DNA from: Ligilactobacillus sp900765635
Lineage (GTDB): Bacteria > Bacillota > Bacilli > Lactobacillales > Lactobacillaceae
DNA: 64,000 bases
Assembly (NCBI RefSeq): GCF_949152225.1
Contig: NZ_CASCJC010000001.1
Location: 1,550,001-1,614,000 of the forward strand
Direction of reading: 5' to 3'
A program made the position numbers and the translations under genes. Positions 8,101 to 16,299 of this stretch are shown here, piece after piece. A model generated the notes under the pieces. The model had not been told where the DNA came from. It saw nothing but the letters and a program-made list of their open reading frames with translations, and did not search any database. The stretch's first letter is position 1, and each line of letters starts with the position of its first letter.

Positions 8101-10348
8101 CGTAATGATAGAAATTCATTTCTGCTACAGTAATATACCATGGACTTGAACCATAACGTCCAATTCCGATACGTAATTGATTGGTTTTTACTGGAGTTGG
8201 GAATTTAACATCGTAATAACTACTACCTTGACTATCTTTTTTCTTGGCAATCGTTACACCATTAATTTGTTGTTCCTTGCCTTGATCGTCTAAGTACTTA
8301 ACGTTGATATAAGAAAATGTCCCCACATCAAATGGCTCTGCAAAAGTAAAGCGATTCATCTCATATTTTTGATCAAATTTAACGACAATCCCTTTGCCAG
8401 GTCCCGGATAAGCGCCTCCTTCGTCCCAGTCATCGACACGTAAATATGAACTAAAGTCGTTATCCGCTAAACCGTTAGCCGTGTTTTGGTTTGCGTCTAG
8501 TGGACTGTTGACCATGTAACCACGACCACCTGTGATTGATTCAATATGATTACTTAACTTACCTTCACCATTAGAAGTGTTGATCAACTTGTATTTTGGC
8601 ATCAAAATCGTTTTAATGCTCTTAGTCTTAGCTTGAGCCACCAATGATGGTTCACTATCGCCTAAGTTATTGTGACCGACCACATAAACTTGGTAAGTCG
8701 TGTCATCTTTTAAGTTGTCGATCGTCACGCTGTTAGTCGTAATCTTTTGTGCATACAGCGTATAGTCTTTTTGACTATCTTCTTTGTAGTAGACACTGTA
8801 TGAGTCGGTATCATCCATGTTTTTCCATGAAACCTTGATTCCCTTGAATGTTCCGCTTGCCGTAACATTGTCTGGCTTTGGTGGCTTTTCATCTGGCATT
8901 GGTCTAGCTGTAACCACATCGCTATAAGCACTTTGCCACTTACCATTGACGCTACGAACTCTAACTTGATACTCTTGATTATTAACTAACTTCTTACCAT
9001 TGAAGGTTGTAATTAAAATATTATTTTCAGCAGCTTCGTATACTTGTGATTTACCATTATTTGTGACTTCTACTTCATAACCACTAACATTGACTTCTTT
9101 TTTCCAAGACAATGCAAATTCGTTACTACCATTGGTTACTTTTAAATTAGTTGGAATTGACATTACTGGTTCAGGAATCTTATCTTCCATTCCGTTAACA
9201 AATTCCACCTTACTGATTTGTGCTAAATTGTTATCAGTAGTTGTCTTGGTAATCTTGATAGACACTTTTTTAACTGCGACTTGACCGCCTAAATCAATAA
9301 TAAAGTTCCCGTTTTCGTCTCGACTGACACTTGTTTGACGAACCTTAGTATTTTGGGCAGTCAAAGCAAATTCACGTACTTCACCATTAGCAAGTTCAAC
9401 TGCAATCGTACCTTCTTCAATTGCATTTTCACCTAATGTCGTTTGAACAACGACTTTTTCAAGTTCTTGTTCCTTTAAATCAAAAGCAACTTCAACTGGA
9501 TTTTCATCTGAAATAGGTTCTTTATTTGCCGGTTGTAAACCTACTACGTTATTATCAGTATTTGGTTGAATCAAATCTGCAAGGTTACCTTCTACATTTG
9601 TTGTTTCACTTGCTTGAATTTGATCTTTTGTAACAGCAACCTTAGTTTCAACTGTTGATAAATATTCTAGCTTAGCTTGATCTATTGCTTCACCATGAGC
9701 TTGTTGTTGCTCTAATAAAGTATATAAATCAACTAAATCAACCTTGCTATCACTATTTAAATCATACTTAGCATCAGTTACTTTAGCTTGTATTGCATCA
9801 ACCATTACAGTATAATCCGCTTCATTTATCTGACCATCACCATTTAAATCGGCTTGTCCTGGATCTACATTCACTTCTGGACGTAATACCCCAGGATGGT
9901 TTTCGCCTTTTTGATAATCATAGCCATTTAAAAAGTCTGTATATACCGTAATTTGTTTGATATTGTTAGCAACTTCTAACGTTTGTCGATATTTTTGATA
10001 ACCTTTTGCCGTTAATTCAACGGTATATGTACCTGTTGCAAGATTGTTAAACTCTATTGTCTGCAAGTTTGTAGTTTTATCAATTGCTTCTACCATCAAT
10101 TCTTGCGTTTGAACTTGCTTACCACTAGCATCATATAACACCGCATTAACAGCTACTGTACTAGTTTGCGTAGGGCCTGCACCTAATTGGATATTAATCT
10201 TACCAATATCGTTAGTAGTTGTTGCTTTAGTAGCTTGTGTCGTTGATGCAACTTGTTGGCTTTCAACGGCATAAACTACGCCTAATGGATTAGCTATCGA
10301 TCCTAGCAAAATACTACCTAACATAGCCAAATGTAAAAATTTTTTCAT
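5195..10348 (-). CDS. Secreted M60-family (mucinase-type) metallopeptidase with dockerin, FN3 and F5/8C modules
   Basis: About 1717 residues. In order (numbered from the upstream GTG at 10363): signal peptide to ~35; beta domain ~50-140; dockerin ~168-218 with two calcium loops, DLNGDGQINEADY and DLNSDSKVDLVDLY; two FN3-like repeats ~400-585; F5/8C-like domain ~590-750; M60 catalytic region ~820-1290 with zinc motif GHEIGHNINQ near 1121; further C-terminal F5/8C domain ~1440-1580. M60 enzymes (enhancin-like) cleave O-glycosylated proteins such as mucins. There is no LPXTG, membrane helix or other anchor at the C-terminus. Start at 10348 (MKKFLHLAM) fits the signal peptide; AAAGGAG is 14 nt upstream, and GTG 10363 is too close to it. 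First gene of an operon with the cohesin-like protein. Confidence 0.88.
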   Translation of the reverse strand: MKKFLHLAMLGSILLGSIANPLGVVYAVESQQVASTTQATKATTTNDIGKINIQLGAGPTQTSTVAVNAVLYDASGKQVQTQELMVEAIDKTTNLQTIEFNNLATGTYTVELTAKGYQKYRQTLEVANNIKQITVYTDFLNGYDYQKGENHPGVLRPEVNVDPGQADLNGDGQINEADYTVMVDAIQAKVTDAKYDLNSDSKVDLVDLYTLLEQQQAHGEAIDQAKLEYLSTVETKVAVTKDQIQASETTNVEGNLADLIQPNTDNNVVGLQPANKEPISDENPVEVAFDLKEQELEKVVVQTTLGENAIEEGTIAVELANGEVREFALTAQNTKVRQTSVSRDENGNFIIDLGGQVAVKKVSIKITKTTTDNNLAQISKVEFVNGMEDKIPEPVMSIPTNLKVTNGSNEFALSWKKEVNVSGYEVEVTNNGKSQVYEAAENNILITTFNGKKLVNNQEYQVRVRSVNGKWQSAYSDVVTARPMPDEKPPKPDNVTASGTFKGIKVSWKNMDDTDSYSVYYKEDSQKDYTLYAQKITTNSVTIDNLKDDTTYQVYVVGHNNLGDSEPSLVAQAKTKSIKTILMPKYKLINTSNGEGKLSNHIESITGGRGYMVNSPLDANQNTANGLADNDFSSYLRVDDWDEGGAYPGPGKGIVVKFDQKYEMNRFTFAEPFDVGTFSYINVKYLDDQGKEQQINGVTIAKKKDSQGSSYYDVKFPTPVKTNQLRIGIGRYGSSPWYITVAEMNFYHYDSLEDDINALFKDNLHLELNSTVTEQTLTDLQKRLDTKDEVSGEYIMDKDSLQAELDMAKAILADKQKGDVLKIDPTITASKDGHLGFASGLNAWQPLGVSGQADQTVTIYVGTPNGKVGDNTPLTLVPTQYYAESNSLTGQTFALKVGKNEITLPELTSLATQQGGPLYITFNGKNDNANYSVRVSGGIKTAALNLHNVTDEQERLAKVTQYLADLKQQVNGLTTNKLGYTTNGVFNLKENVANTSDIQLQNMMLSLPATQILAGLNGKDEAKALLASVDAMDQMMTLFYQHKGLSNAIGAGDKNRLPAQHLNIRYMRMFAGAFMYAGGNHIGIEWDQTPGMVQGQPIKATEDGQYQAGNLFGWGIGHEIGHNINQASYAIAEITNNYFAQLAQAKDSNESVRWSYDEIFKKTTSNTKGQSNDVFTQLAMYWQLRLAYDRYYNYKMFSDYQSQFDNLFYARVDSYSRNPASAPKPNNIELKLNGGVEQNFMRLASAAAQKDLSEFFVRWGMTPDQTTLDYMGQFEKETRAIYYADDDAHTYSLEHNEAASIPQEAGNVDPAKSSITVDKLQPNRVKLNLATTLPSDQLAKVHGYEISRTIIENGQPQTKVVGFTTKPEYTDVVASINNRVVSYSVRIVDKNLNYLAPVALGSVKISSDGSHDKSTWKVSTNMQSNADQTPDNNDDDPDSTVVKSAIVNVIDNKDETTYTGKTTKGDAYVEFDFGQLLDVCGLKFTGTKESTNYGYYIQISQNGKDWKKVKQSEFAGQTTTPQTVYFANATSDKLIGTYDARYVRVTFINSVNKDISINEIDVLGPSGDNVEFGLTNEQPAIFELKEDYVYDETQQLKIPKGSLIFTGKYKGNPAYNVVLLYDQDGKIVGGVDEDGALVANQIILADIPENGNLGETSDGTFIYWLDPGKWNKDQLPKQVRAELYRVDNAQTNEGQRLVADTNWLNVPSQIEQVTIKK

Positions 10349-10363
10349 TTTACTAACATCCAC

Positions 10364-10552
10364 TCCTTTACTCTTTTTATGTGATAATTTAAATATTTAT
10401 TTAAATAACACTCACAATGATTCAGTTTACCCATATATTTTTTAATAGTCAATATATTTTATCAAAAAATTCAAAATATATTGCATAACCGTTAGATTAT
10501 AATAATTAATCATTATAACAAATAAGTTACTTCGAATAACCCCTAATAACAG
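10364..10552. other. AT-rich intergenic region upstream of the M60 operon
   Basis: No gene. It contains AT-rich dyads (TTTAAATATTTATTTAAA around 10390, and TTATAATAATTAATCATTATAA around 10498-10519). TATAAT hexamers on the minus strand near 10500 are candidate -10 boxes for the M60 operon. No clear LacI- or cre-type operator was seen. Confidence 0.4.
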
Positions 10553-10590
10553 CACTAAAAAAAGCCCCCCAAAAAATCTAGGGTGGACTT
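10553..10590 (-). terminator. Probable terminator of veg
   Basis: Minus strand AGTCCACCC, loop TAGATTTTTT, then GGGGGGCTTTTTTT: an imperfect GC-rich stem followed by a U-run shortly after the veg stop. Confidence 0.65.
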
Positions 10591-10617
10591 TCATACTTAA
10601 ATTTATCATTTTTTATA

Positions 10618-10863
10618 CTATATAACTTCTCTAAATTCTAATTCAATATTTTTAGTTAAAACATCTATATAACTAAACGATACTCTACGTTGTTTATCTT
10701 CAACGTCTAAATCAACAATAAACACCGCTGGAAAGGTACTAACTAAAACCCCACGACGAACTTGTACATTCTTGCGTCCAATCTGTGTTGTGACGGTTAA
10801 ATGGCTTCCAATCTGATTATCTAACTTCGCTTTGATCCGCTTAATGGTATCTGTATCTGGCAT
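10618..10863 (-). CDS. veg: Veg family protein
   Basis: 81 residues matching the Veg family: IKAKLDNQIGSHLTVTTQIG, then RRGVLVSTFPAVFIVDLD and VSFSYIDVLTKNIEL. Veg is a small conserved Firmicute protein linked in Bacillus to biofilm matrix gene control; its biochemical role is unclear. It lies downstream of ksgA, the usual gene order. The ribosome site is weak (AAAAGATA before ATG), which together with a ~227-nt leader suggests post-transcriptional control. Full length for the family. Confidence 0.92.
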   Translation of the reverse strand: MPDTDTIKRIKAKLDNQIGSHLTVTTQIGRKNVQVRRGVLVSTFPAVFIVDLDVEDKQRRVSFSYIDVLTKNIELEFREVI

Positions 10864-11051
10864 TATCTTTTGGTTGCCAAAAATCTAGTTAAATCTAGTT
10901 AATTGAGTATTCACACAAGCCCCCTCATATCAACCATTTAACTTAAAAATACCTAAACATTGATCCCTGTGCAATTGCTAATTATGTTAGATTTTTTCGA
11001 TGTTACATGTTTTGACAATTTTCCTTTCATGGTTTTGGTTCATCCCATTTA

Positions 11052-11102
11052 GGGAAGCGATTGGTTGTAACCTACGCAACCGCCCTACAAAAGATAATTT
11101 TA
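11052..11102 (-). promoter_or_regulatory. veg promoter and 5'-terminal leader hairpin
   Basis: Minus strand TTGTAA, 17 nt, TAAAAT (-10 at 11097-11102) predicts a start near 11090. The RNA would then begin almost at once with GCGGTTG, a 9-nt loop, CAACCAATCGC (within 11052-11086), a bulged stem enclosed by GGG/CCC. The remaining ~190 nt to the veg ATG is non-coding and includes a tandem AACTAGATTT repeat near 10882-10902. Confidence 0.5.
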
Positions 11103-11180
11103 ACACATTAACTCAAATTTTACAATTTTATCACATACTATATATTTTTACAAGCTAAATGAGAATTTTTTTATAGCTTT

Positions 11181-12071
11181 TTAAATGATATCATATTTTT
11201 CTAATTCCTCACTCAAAGCAATAAATTGCTCTAAACTTAAAGTTTCTGCACGTACACTTTGGGCAAGCTCTAATTTCGCTAAGACCTCTTGTAATAATTG
11301 TTTTTGTTCTGGTTGTTTACCATACAATGCTTGTAAATTATTCCATAGACTCTTTCGCCGATGTGCAAAGCAACCTTTTACTAATTTTTGAAAATGAGAA
11401 TAATTATTAACATGATATTTTTCTACTGGGCGTTTTTGTAAAACAACAATCGCAGAATCGACTTTAGGTTGTGGAATAAAGACTGTCTTAGGAACAATAA
11501 AAGCTATTTGTGCATCCATTTGATATTGAACCGCAATCGATAAAGAACCATAGTCCTTGTTTCCTGGATTAGCGGATAAACGATCAGCAACTTCTTTTTG
11601 CATCATGACTACAATCGCTGCAAAATCAACTCCGCTCTCCAATAAATGCATGATAATTGGTGTCGTAATGTAATAAGGCAAGTTCGCCACAATTTTAATT
11701 GGATGTTTGCCATCAAAATGTTGTGCAATCAAGGCTTGCAAGTCAGCTTTTAAAATGTCTTGATGTACAACTTCAACATTAGGATAAGGTGAAAGTGTAT
11801 CGGCTAAAACAGGTAACAAGCGCTCATCGATTTCTAAAGCCATAACCTTATGCGCACGCTTAGCCAGTTGTTCTGTCAACGCACCAATTCCTGGGCCAAT
11901 CTCGATAATATCATCATCTTCACTTACTTGCCCTGCTGCTACGATGTTTTTTAAGATATTAATGTCGGTTAAAAAGTTTTGACCTAAGCTTTTTTTAAAG
12001 GTCAACCCATAACTTTCCATAATCGCTCTGGTTCGTGTAGGTGACGCAATTTCAGGTATTTGATTATTCAT
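11181..12071 (-). CDS. rsmA: 16S rRNA (adenine1518/1519-N6)-dimethyltransferase
   Basis: KsgA/RsmA dimethylates two adjacent adenines in the 3'-terminal hairpin of 16S rRNA during small-subunit maturation. Motifs: KKSLGQNFLTD near the N-terminus, SAM-binding EIGPGIGALTEQLA, and catalytic NLPYYITTPI. Normal length (about 296 aa). ATG at 12071 was chosen because AAGGAGGAAATCG precedes it and it overlaps the 3' end of rnmV by a few bases, indicating translational coupling; an upstream in-frame start would lie inside rnmV without a ribosome site. Confidence 0.96.
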   Translation of the reverse strand: MNNQIPEIASPTRTRAIMESYGLTFKKSLGQNFLTDINILKNIVAAGQVSEDDDIIEIGPGIGALTEQLAKRAHKVMALEIDERLLPVLADTLSPYPNVEVVHQDILKADLQALIAQHFDGKHPIKIVANLPYYITTPIIMHLLESGVDFAAIVVMMQKEVADRLSANPGNKDYGSLSIAVQYQMDAQIAFIVPKTVFIPQPKVDSAIVVLQKRPVEKYHVNNYSHFQKLVKGCFAHRRKSLWNNLQALYGKQPEQKQLLQEVLAKLELAQSVRAETLSLEQFIALSEELEKYDII

Positions 12072-12633
12072 CGATTTCCTCCTTAATCTCACTTAATGCA
12101 TTTAATAATTGTGTCGGTGTGATCTGAAATAGATTCAACCGCTTATAAAGTTGTTTGCCATTAACGTAGCCAATTCCTAGTTTTTCTCCTAACAAGCGCC
12201 GTTTTTGTTTGGCTTCTTTACCATTGATTAAACCTTCTTGCATCAATAACGCTTGCTCAATTAATGGTGGCTGTTCAAGACATTCCGTATATAAATTACG
12301 TAACGCTTCTTGAATCGCTTCAACACTGGCATGTTCTACTCCTAGACTGCCTTTATGATCAGGGGTTGCATCTTTGCGCTTTAAAAAGGCATGCTTGACA
12401 CCTGGAACAGCTTCTTGAATGATTTTTCGAATCTTTTCTCCTGAAAAATCCGGGTCGGTAAATACAATTATGCCGCGTTTTTCATGGAGCTCTTCAATTT
12501 GAGCAAGCGTTTCATCACTGATTGCAGAGCCTCTGGTTTCTAATGTATCAGCATTGACGGCCATTTGAATACGCTTGGTATCGTCTTTGCCTTCAACAAC
12601 GATCACTTCTTGAATCTTCATCTTTTCTGTCAT
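12064..12633 (-). CDS. rnmV: Ribonuclease M5
   Basis: RNase M5 matures 5S rRNA in low-GC Gram-positives. 189 residues with an N-terminal Toprim domain: IQEVIVVEGKDDTKRIQ (Glu motif) and GIIVFTDPDFSGEKIRK (DxD motif), then a C-terminal RNA-binding half. It starts in an ATGA overlap with the tatD stop and overlaps ksgA at its own end, so tatD-rnmV-ksgA are tightly coupled. Confidence 0.95.
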   Translation of the reverse strand: MTEKMKIQEVIVVEGKDDTKRIQMAVNADTLETRGSAISDETLAQIEELHEKRGIIVFTDPDFSGEKIRKIIQEAVPGVKHAFLKRKDATPDHKGSLGVEHASVEAIQEALRNLYTECLEQPPLIEQALLMQEGLINGKEAKQKRRLLGEKLGIGYVNGKQLYKRLNLFQITPTQLLNALSEIKEEIDE

Positions 12634-13397
12634 TTAATCTTCAATAACCTCTTTGTATTTTCTGTCGTAATTTGTGCTAATTGCTTGGCTGTTAGCCCCT
12701 TTAATTGTGCTAAATATTCCAATGTATAGCGTGTCATTGCCGGTTCATTCATTTGCCCTCTAAAAGGATGTGGCGTCAAATAAGGAGCATCGGTTTCAAC
12801 TAAGATATTTTCTAAAGGCGTTGCCAAAGCAGCATCTTTAACATCTTTAGCACTGCTAAAAGTAACCACTCCACTATAAGAAAGTCGCATCCCCAAGTCT
12901 AAAAATTTTTGGGCCCATTGTTTATCACCATTGAAACTATGCATAATTCCGCCATTTTTCCAAATTTGATTTTGTTTCAAAATTTCATAGCAATCTTCAA
13001 ACGCATCTCGGTTATGCACGCTAATTGGTAAATTTAATTCCTGCGCTAACTTGATTTGACGAGCAAACACCTTTTTTTGCAATTCATGGTCTAAATCACA
13101 ATGATAATCCAATCCAATTTCACCTAAAACTTTTAGCTTAGGCTGTGTTTCAAAAAGCTCAACTAACTTTTTTTCATAGTCTAAACTCCACTTATCTGCC
13201 GATTCAGGATGACAGCCAACTGCACCATAGATTCCCTCAAATGCTAATAACTCTAGCAACTTATCTGTACTGGGTTGATCATAGGCTATCACAAGCATTC
13301 TAGTGACATCTAAAGCTTTAGCACGCTCAATAACATCTGGTAAATCATCTTTAAACTCGCTTGAATTAATGTGTGTATGCGAATCAAAAATCTGCAT
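12630..13397 (-). CDS. tatD: TatD family metal-dependent hydrolase
   Basis: TatD-type DNase/hydrolase with an amidohydrolase TIM barrel. Metal ligands: FDSHTHIN at the N-terminus, GEIGLDYH (Glu), ISVHNRDA, IMHSFNGD, and VETDAPYL near the C-terminus. ATG at 13397 follows AAAGGGGGAT; the longer ORF start at 13430 would lie over a terminator-like hairpin. The stop overlaps rnmV. The 51-nt gap to metG holds a hairpin with a U-run, so expression from metG is probably attenuated rather than absent. Confidence 0.94.
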   Translation of the reverse strand: MQIFDSHTHINSSEFKDDLPDVIERAKALDVTRMLVIAYDQPSTDKLLELLAFEGIYGAVGCHPESADKWSLDYEKKLVELFETQPKLKVLGEIGLDYHCDLDHELQKKVFARQIKLAQELNLPISVHNRDAFEDCYEILKQNQIWKNGGIMHSFNGDKQWAQKFLDLGMRLSYSGVVTFSSAKDVKDAALATPLENILVETDAPYLTPHPFRGQMNEPAMTRYTLEYLAQLKGLTAKQLAQITTENTKRLLKIK

Positions 13398-13414
13398 CTG
13401 TGCGTATCCCCCTT

Positions 13415-13441
13415 TAAAAAAAGACAGCACTGGGGCTGTCT
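13415..13441 (-). terminator. Intercistronic terminator/attenuator between metG and tatD
   Basis: Minus strand AGACAGC, six-base loop CCCAGT, GCTGTCT then TTTTTTT. The stem is short but GC-rich and directly precedes the tatD ribosome site. Confidence 0.75.
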
Positions 13442-13448
13442 CATTAAT

Positions 13449-15473
13449 TTATCCAACAATCGAACCAGCTGGAATGTTTTCTGGAACAGTAATCAATTGT
13501 ACCGTTTCTCCGTATTCAGCTGAAAGCAACATTCCTTGACTGATTTGACCACGCATCTTACGTGGTTTTAAATTTGTTACCGCAATTACATTTTTACCGA
13601 CTAATTCTGCTGGATTAGGATACCATTGTGCAATTCCTGAAAGAATTTGACGCGGACCTTTATCACCGGCATCAAGCGTAAATTGCAAAAGTTTATCTGC
13701 GCCTTCGACTTTAGCAACCGCCAAAACTTTAGCAACCTTTAACTCTACCTTATCAAAATCTTCGAATTTGATTTCATCTTTAGTCAAAACAAGTTTGGTT
13801 TCATTTGGATCTGACATTTCTTCTTTAGCTTGTGCCATCGCCTTGCGTCCCTTAACCTTTTGATTTTTAGTCATCTTAGATTGAATATATTCCACTTCTT
13901 CTTGAATGTCTAAACGAGGGAAAATCGGTGTACCTTTAGCAACAACTTGTAAATCAGCTGCTAAATCGTCATAGGCTACACCTTTAATTTGCATTTGACT
14001 AGTATCTAATCCTAATTGCGTAAAGATTTCACGTGGTGCATGTGTCATCACTGGTTGCAATAAGATGGCACTCAAACGTAAACTAGCTACTAAATGAGCT
14101 AAAACGCTGTCTAATTGCGCACTTTGATCTTCGTCTTTAGCTAAAGCCCATGGTTGAGTTTCATCGATGTATTTGTTAGAGCGTGCGATAAATTTCCAAA
14201 CGGCTTCTAAGGCATTTGAGAAACGAACATTTTCCATTTCTTCTTGATACTCTTCAATCGTTTGAGTAGCTGCTTGTTCTAGACTTGCATCAAATGCAGT
14301 TACACCACTCACAAATACTGGTACCTTGCCTTGACGATACTTATTAACCATCGCTACGGTTCTGTTTAATAAGTTACCTAAGTCATTAGCTAAGTCATAA
14401 TTAATCTTAGCTACAAAATCTTCTGGCGTAAAAATACCGTCATTACCAAATGGTACAGCACGCATCAAATAATAGCGCAAAGCATCTAAACCATAACGTT
14501 CAACAATCATTTCTGGATAAACAACGTTACCTTTAGACTTAGACATCTTGCCATCTTTCATCACTAACCAACCATGGCCGATAACATGTTTTGGTAATGG
14601 TAAATCTAAAGCCATCAAGATGATTGGCCAATAAATCGTATGGAAACGCACGATTTCTTTACCGACCATATGAATATCAGCTGGCCAGAATTTGTTGAAC
14701 AATTCTTCATCATTACTACCATAACCTAAAGCAGTGATATAGTTGCATAAAGCATCGATCCAAACATAGATAACATGTTTTGGATCATTTGGTACTTTTA
14801 CTCCCCAATCAAAACTAGTTCTAGTGATTGCTAAATCTTCTAGCCCTGGTTTGATGAAGTTATTTAACATTTCGTTTTTACGACTTTGCGGAATAATAAA
14901 GTCTGCATGTTCTTCGTAATATTTAACTAGTTTATCAGCATACTTGCTCATCTTAAAGAAGTAGCATTCTTCTTCCACTAATTGCACTTCATGACCGGAA
15001 GGAGCTTTTCCACCAATCATCTTGCCTGTTTCATCACGATAAACTTCGGCTAATTGTGATTCTGTAAAATATTCTTCATCAGAAACAGAATACCAACCTT
15101 CATATTTTCCAAGATAGATGTCACCTTTATCCAAAAGTTTTTGGAAAATCTTTTGAATAGCTTGTTCGTGATAATCATCTGTTGTACGGATAAATTTATC
15201 GTTGGTAATTTCTAGTTTTTGCCACAATTCCTTGATGCTTGCTGCCATTTGATCGACATAAGCTTGTGGGGTCATGTTTAATTCTTCGGCTTTTTGTTCA
15301 ATCTTTAATCCGTGTTCGTCAGTTCCGGTTAAAAAGAAAACATCAAACCCTTGTAATCTCTTATAACGTGCTAAAACATCACAAGCAATCGTTGTATATG
15401 CGTTACCGATGTGTAACTTGCCGGATGGATAATAAATCGGCGTGGTAATATAAAATGTTGGTTTTTCAGCCAT
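13449..15473 (-). CDS. metG: Methionyl-tRNA synthetase
   Basis: Class I synthetase charging tRNA-Met. N-terminal TFYITTPIYYPSGKLHIGNA contains the HIGH motif (HIGN); the KMSKS motif is in GKMSKSKGNVVYP; anticodon-binding helices follow; the C-terminal ~110 residues form a tRNA-binding EMAP/Arc1p-like domain (KVELKVAKVLAVAKVEGADK). The zinc-knuckle region is of the Bacillus type without Cys4. ATG at 15473 follows GAGGATCTG; an extension to 15524 lacks a ribosome site. No S-box or T-box is present; the leader is short, with an extended -10 (TGG TATACT) at 15543-15551. Confidence 0.96.
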   Translation of the reverse strand: MAEKPTFYITTPIYYPSGKLHIGNAYTTIACDVLARYKRLQGFDVFFLTGTDEHGLKIEQKAEELNMTPQAYVDQMAASIKELWQKLEITNDKFIRTTDDYHEQAIQKIFQKLLDKGDIYLGKYEGWYSVSDEEYFTESQLAEVYRDETGKMIGGKAPSGHEVQLVEEECYFFKMSKYADKLVKYYEEHADFIIPQSRKNEMLNNFIKPGLEDLAITRTSFDWGVKVPNDPKHVIYVWIDALCNYITALGYGSNDEELFNKFWPADIHMVGKEIVRFHTIYWPIILMALDLPLPKHVIGHGWLVMKDGKMSKSKGNVVYPEMIVERYGLDALRYYLMRAVPFGNDGIFTPEDFVAKINYDLANDLGNLLNRTVAMVNKYRQGKVPVFVSGVTAFDASLEQAATQTIEEYQEEMENVRFSNALEAVWKFIARSNKYIDETQPWALAKDEDQSAQLDSVLAHLVASLRLSAILLQPVMTHAPREIFTQLGLDTSQMQIKGVAYDDLAADLQVVAKGTPIFPRLDIQEEVEYIQSKMTKNQKVKGRKAMAQAKEEMSDPNETKLVLTKDEIKFEDFDKVELKVAKVLAVAKVEGADKLLQFTLDAGDKGPRQILSGIAQWYPNPAELVGKNVIAVTNLKPRKMRGQISQGMLLSAEYGETVQLITVPENIPAGSIVG

Positions 15474-15542
15474 ATTTTCAGATCCTCTCATGCGTCTTGC
15501 AAATTGTTTTGCCATAATTTGCAATTTTTGTCAATTAATTTA

Positions 15543-15551
15543 AGTATACCA
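15543..15551 (-). promoter_or_regulatory. Extended -10 promoter of metG
   Basis: Minus strand ATGGTATACT, an extended -10 (TGn plus TATACT). No good -35 is visible at 17 bp. The predicted leader is about 60-70 nt. Confidence 0.5.
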
Positions 15552-15590
15552 TAGTAAGAGAGCTGATGGTACTTTATCCTGGACTTAACC

Positions 15591-15619
15591 TTGACGAAAA
15601 TAAGTGTATCAGCTATCTT
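15591..15619 (+). promoter_or_regulatory. Promoter of the GNAT gene
   Basis: TTGACG (15591-15596), 17-nt spacer, TATCTT (15614-15619), placing the start about 30 nt before the AAAGGAG ribosome site. Confidence 0.65.
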
Positions 15620-15657
15620 TAGATTAGATATCATATAAATTAAAGGAGATTTGAGTG

Positions 15658-16230
15658 ATGATTCGTCCAGCAAAATTAAGCGATGCACAGTATGTCATGC
15701 CGATTTTATTGCAGATTTTTGATGAAATGGAACTCACAGCTTTAGCTGAAGTTTCTAATGAAGCCTTAAGTCAAATGTTAATTGCAGCTTTTAAAGAACC
15801 AACTTATCGTTATGGCTATCGTCACATGTTAGTTTATGAAGATGATGATACAAATGAAATCCTAGGATTGGCGGTTGGTTATCCTGCACAACTCGAGGCT
15901 AATATCGATGATGCTTTAGCACCTTACTTTCAAATGATTGGCTTACCAAGCGAAACTCGCTTATTTAGCAATGATGAATCCCGTCCTGGCGAATGGTATC
16001 TAGACTCCTTAGCAGTCGCACCCCATGCCCAAGGCCGCGGTATCGGTTCACAACTGCTATGCTTTTTGCCTGAATATTTGAAAAAACAAGGTCAAAGCAT
16101 CTTGAGCTTGAGTGTTGATTTGAAAAATCCACTCGCTAAAAAACTTTATGTTCGTCATGGTTTTGTCGAAGACGGCTATACGATGATTGACCGTCACAAA
16201 TACGATCACATGATTAAAAGATTAGACTAA
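15658..16230 (+). CDS. GNAT family N-acetyltransferase
   Basis: 190 residues with the acetyl-CoA-binding core: WYLDSLAVAPHAQGRGIGSQ (motif A, with the QGRGIG pyrophosphate loop) and SLSVDLKNPLAKKLYVRHGF (motif B). An acidic N-terminal stretch precedes it. The substrate cannot be predicted. ATG at 15658 lies 9 nt after AAAGGAG; GTG at 15655 is an alternative giving one extra Met. Monocistronic: own promoter upstream, strong terminator downstream. Confidence 0.85.
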   Translation: MIRPAKLSDAQYVMPILLQIFDEMELTALAEVSNEALSQMLIAAFKEPTYRYGYRHMLVYEDDDTNEILGLAVGYPAQLEANIDDALAPYFQMIGLPSETRLFSNDESRPGEWYLDSLAVAPHAQGRGIGSQLLCFLPEYLKKQGQSILSLSVDLKNPLAKKLYVRHGFVEDGYTMIDRHKYDHMIKRLD

Positions 16231-16297
16231 AAAAAGTAGCACTTATACGCAGTTTTCTCCTAATTTGGAAAGCCACTTCAAAATAAGTGCTACTTTT
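16231..16297. terminator. Bidirectional terminator between GNAT gene and mvaA
   Basis: AAAAAGTAGCACTTAT (16231-16246) pairs perfectly with ATAAGTGCTACTTTTT near 16283-16298. It has T-runs on both strands and serves the convergent genes. Confidence 0.88.
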
Positions 16298-16299
16298 TA

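Noticed and set aside
15474..15560. S-box or T-box control of metG
   Set aside because: The leader is under ~90 nt and has neither the T-box core nor S-box helices.
15555..15620. Similarity of AGCTGATGGTACTTTATCCTGG-like sequence to the IS end
   Set aside because: Only short words in common (AGCTGAT, GTACTT) without the hairpin or the terminal repeat; probably chance.
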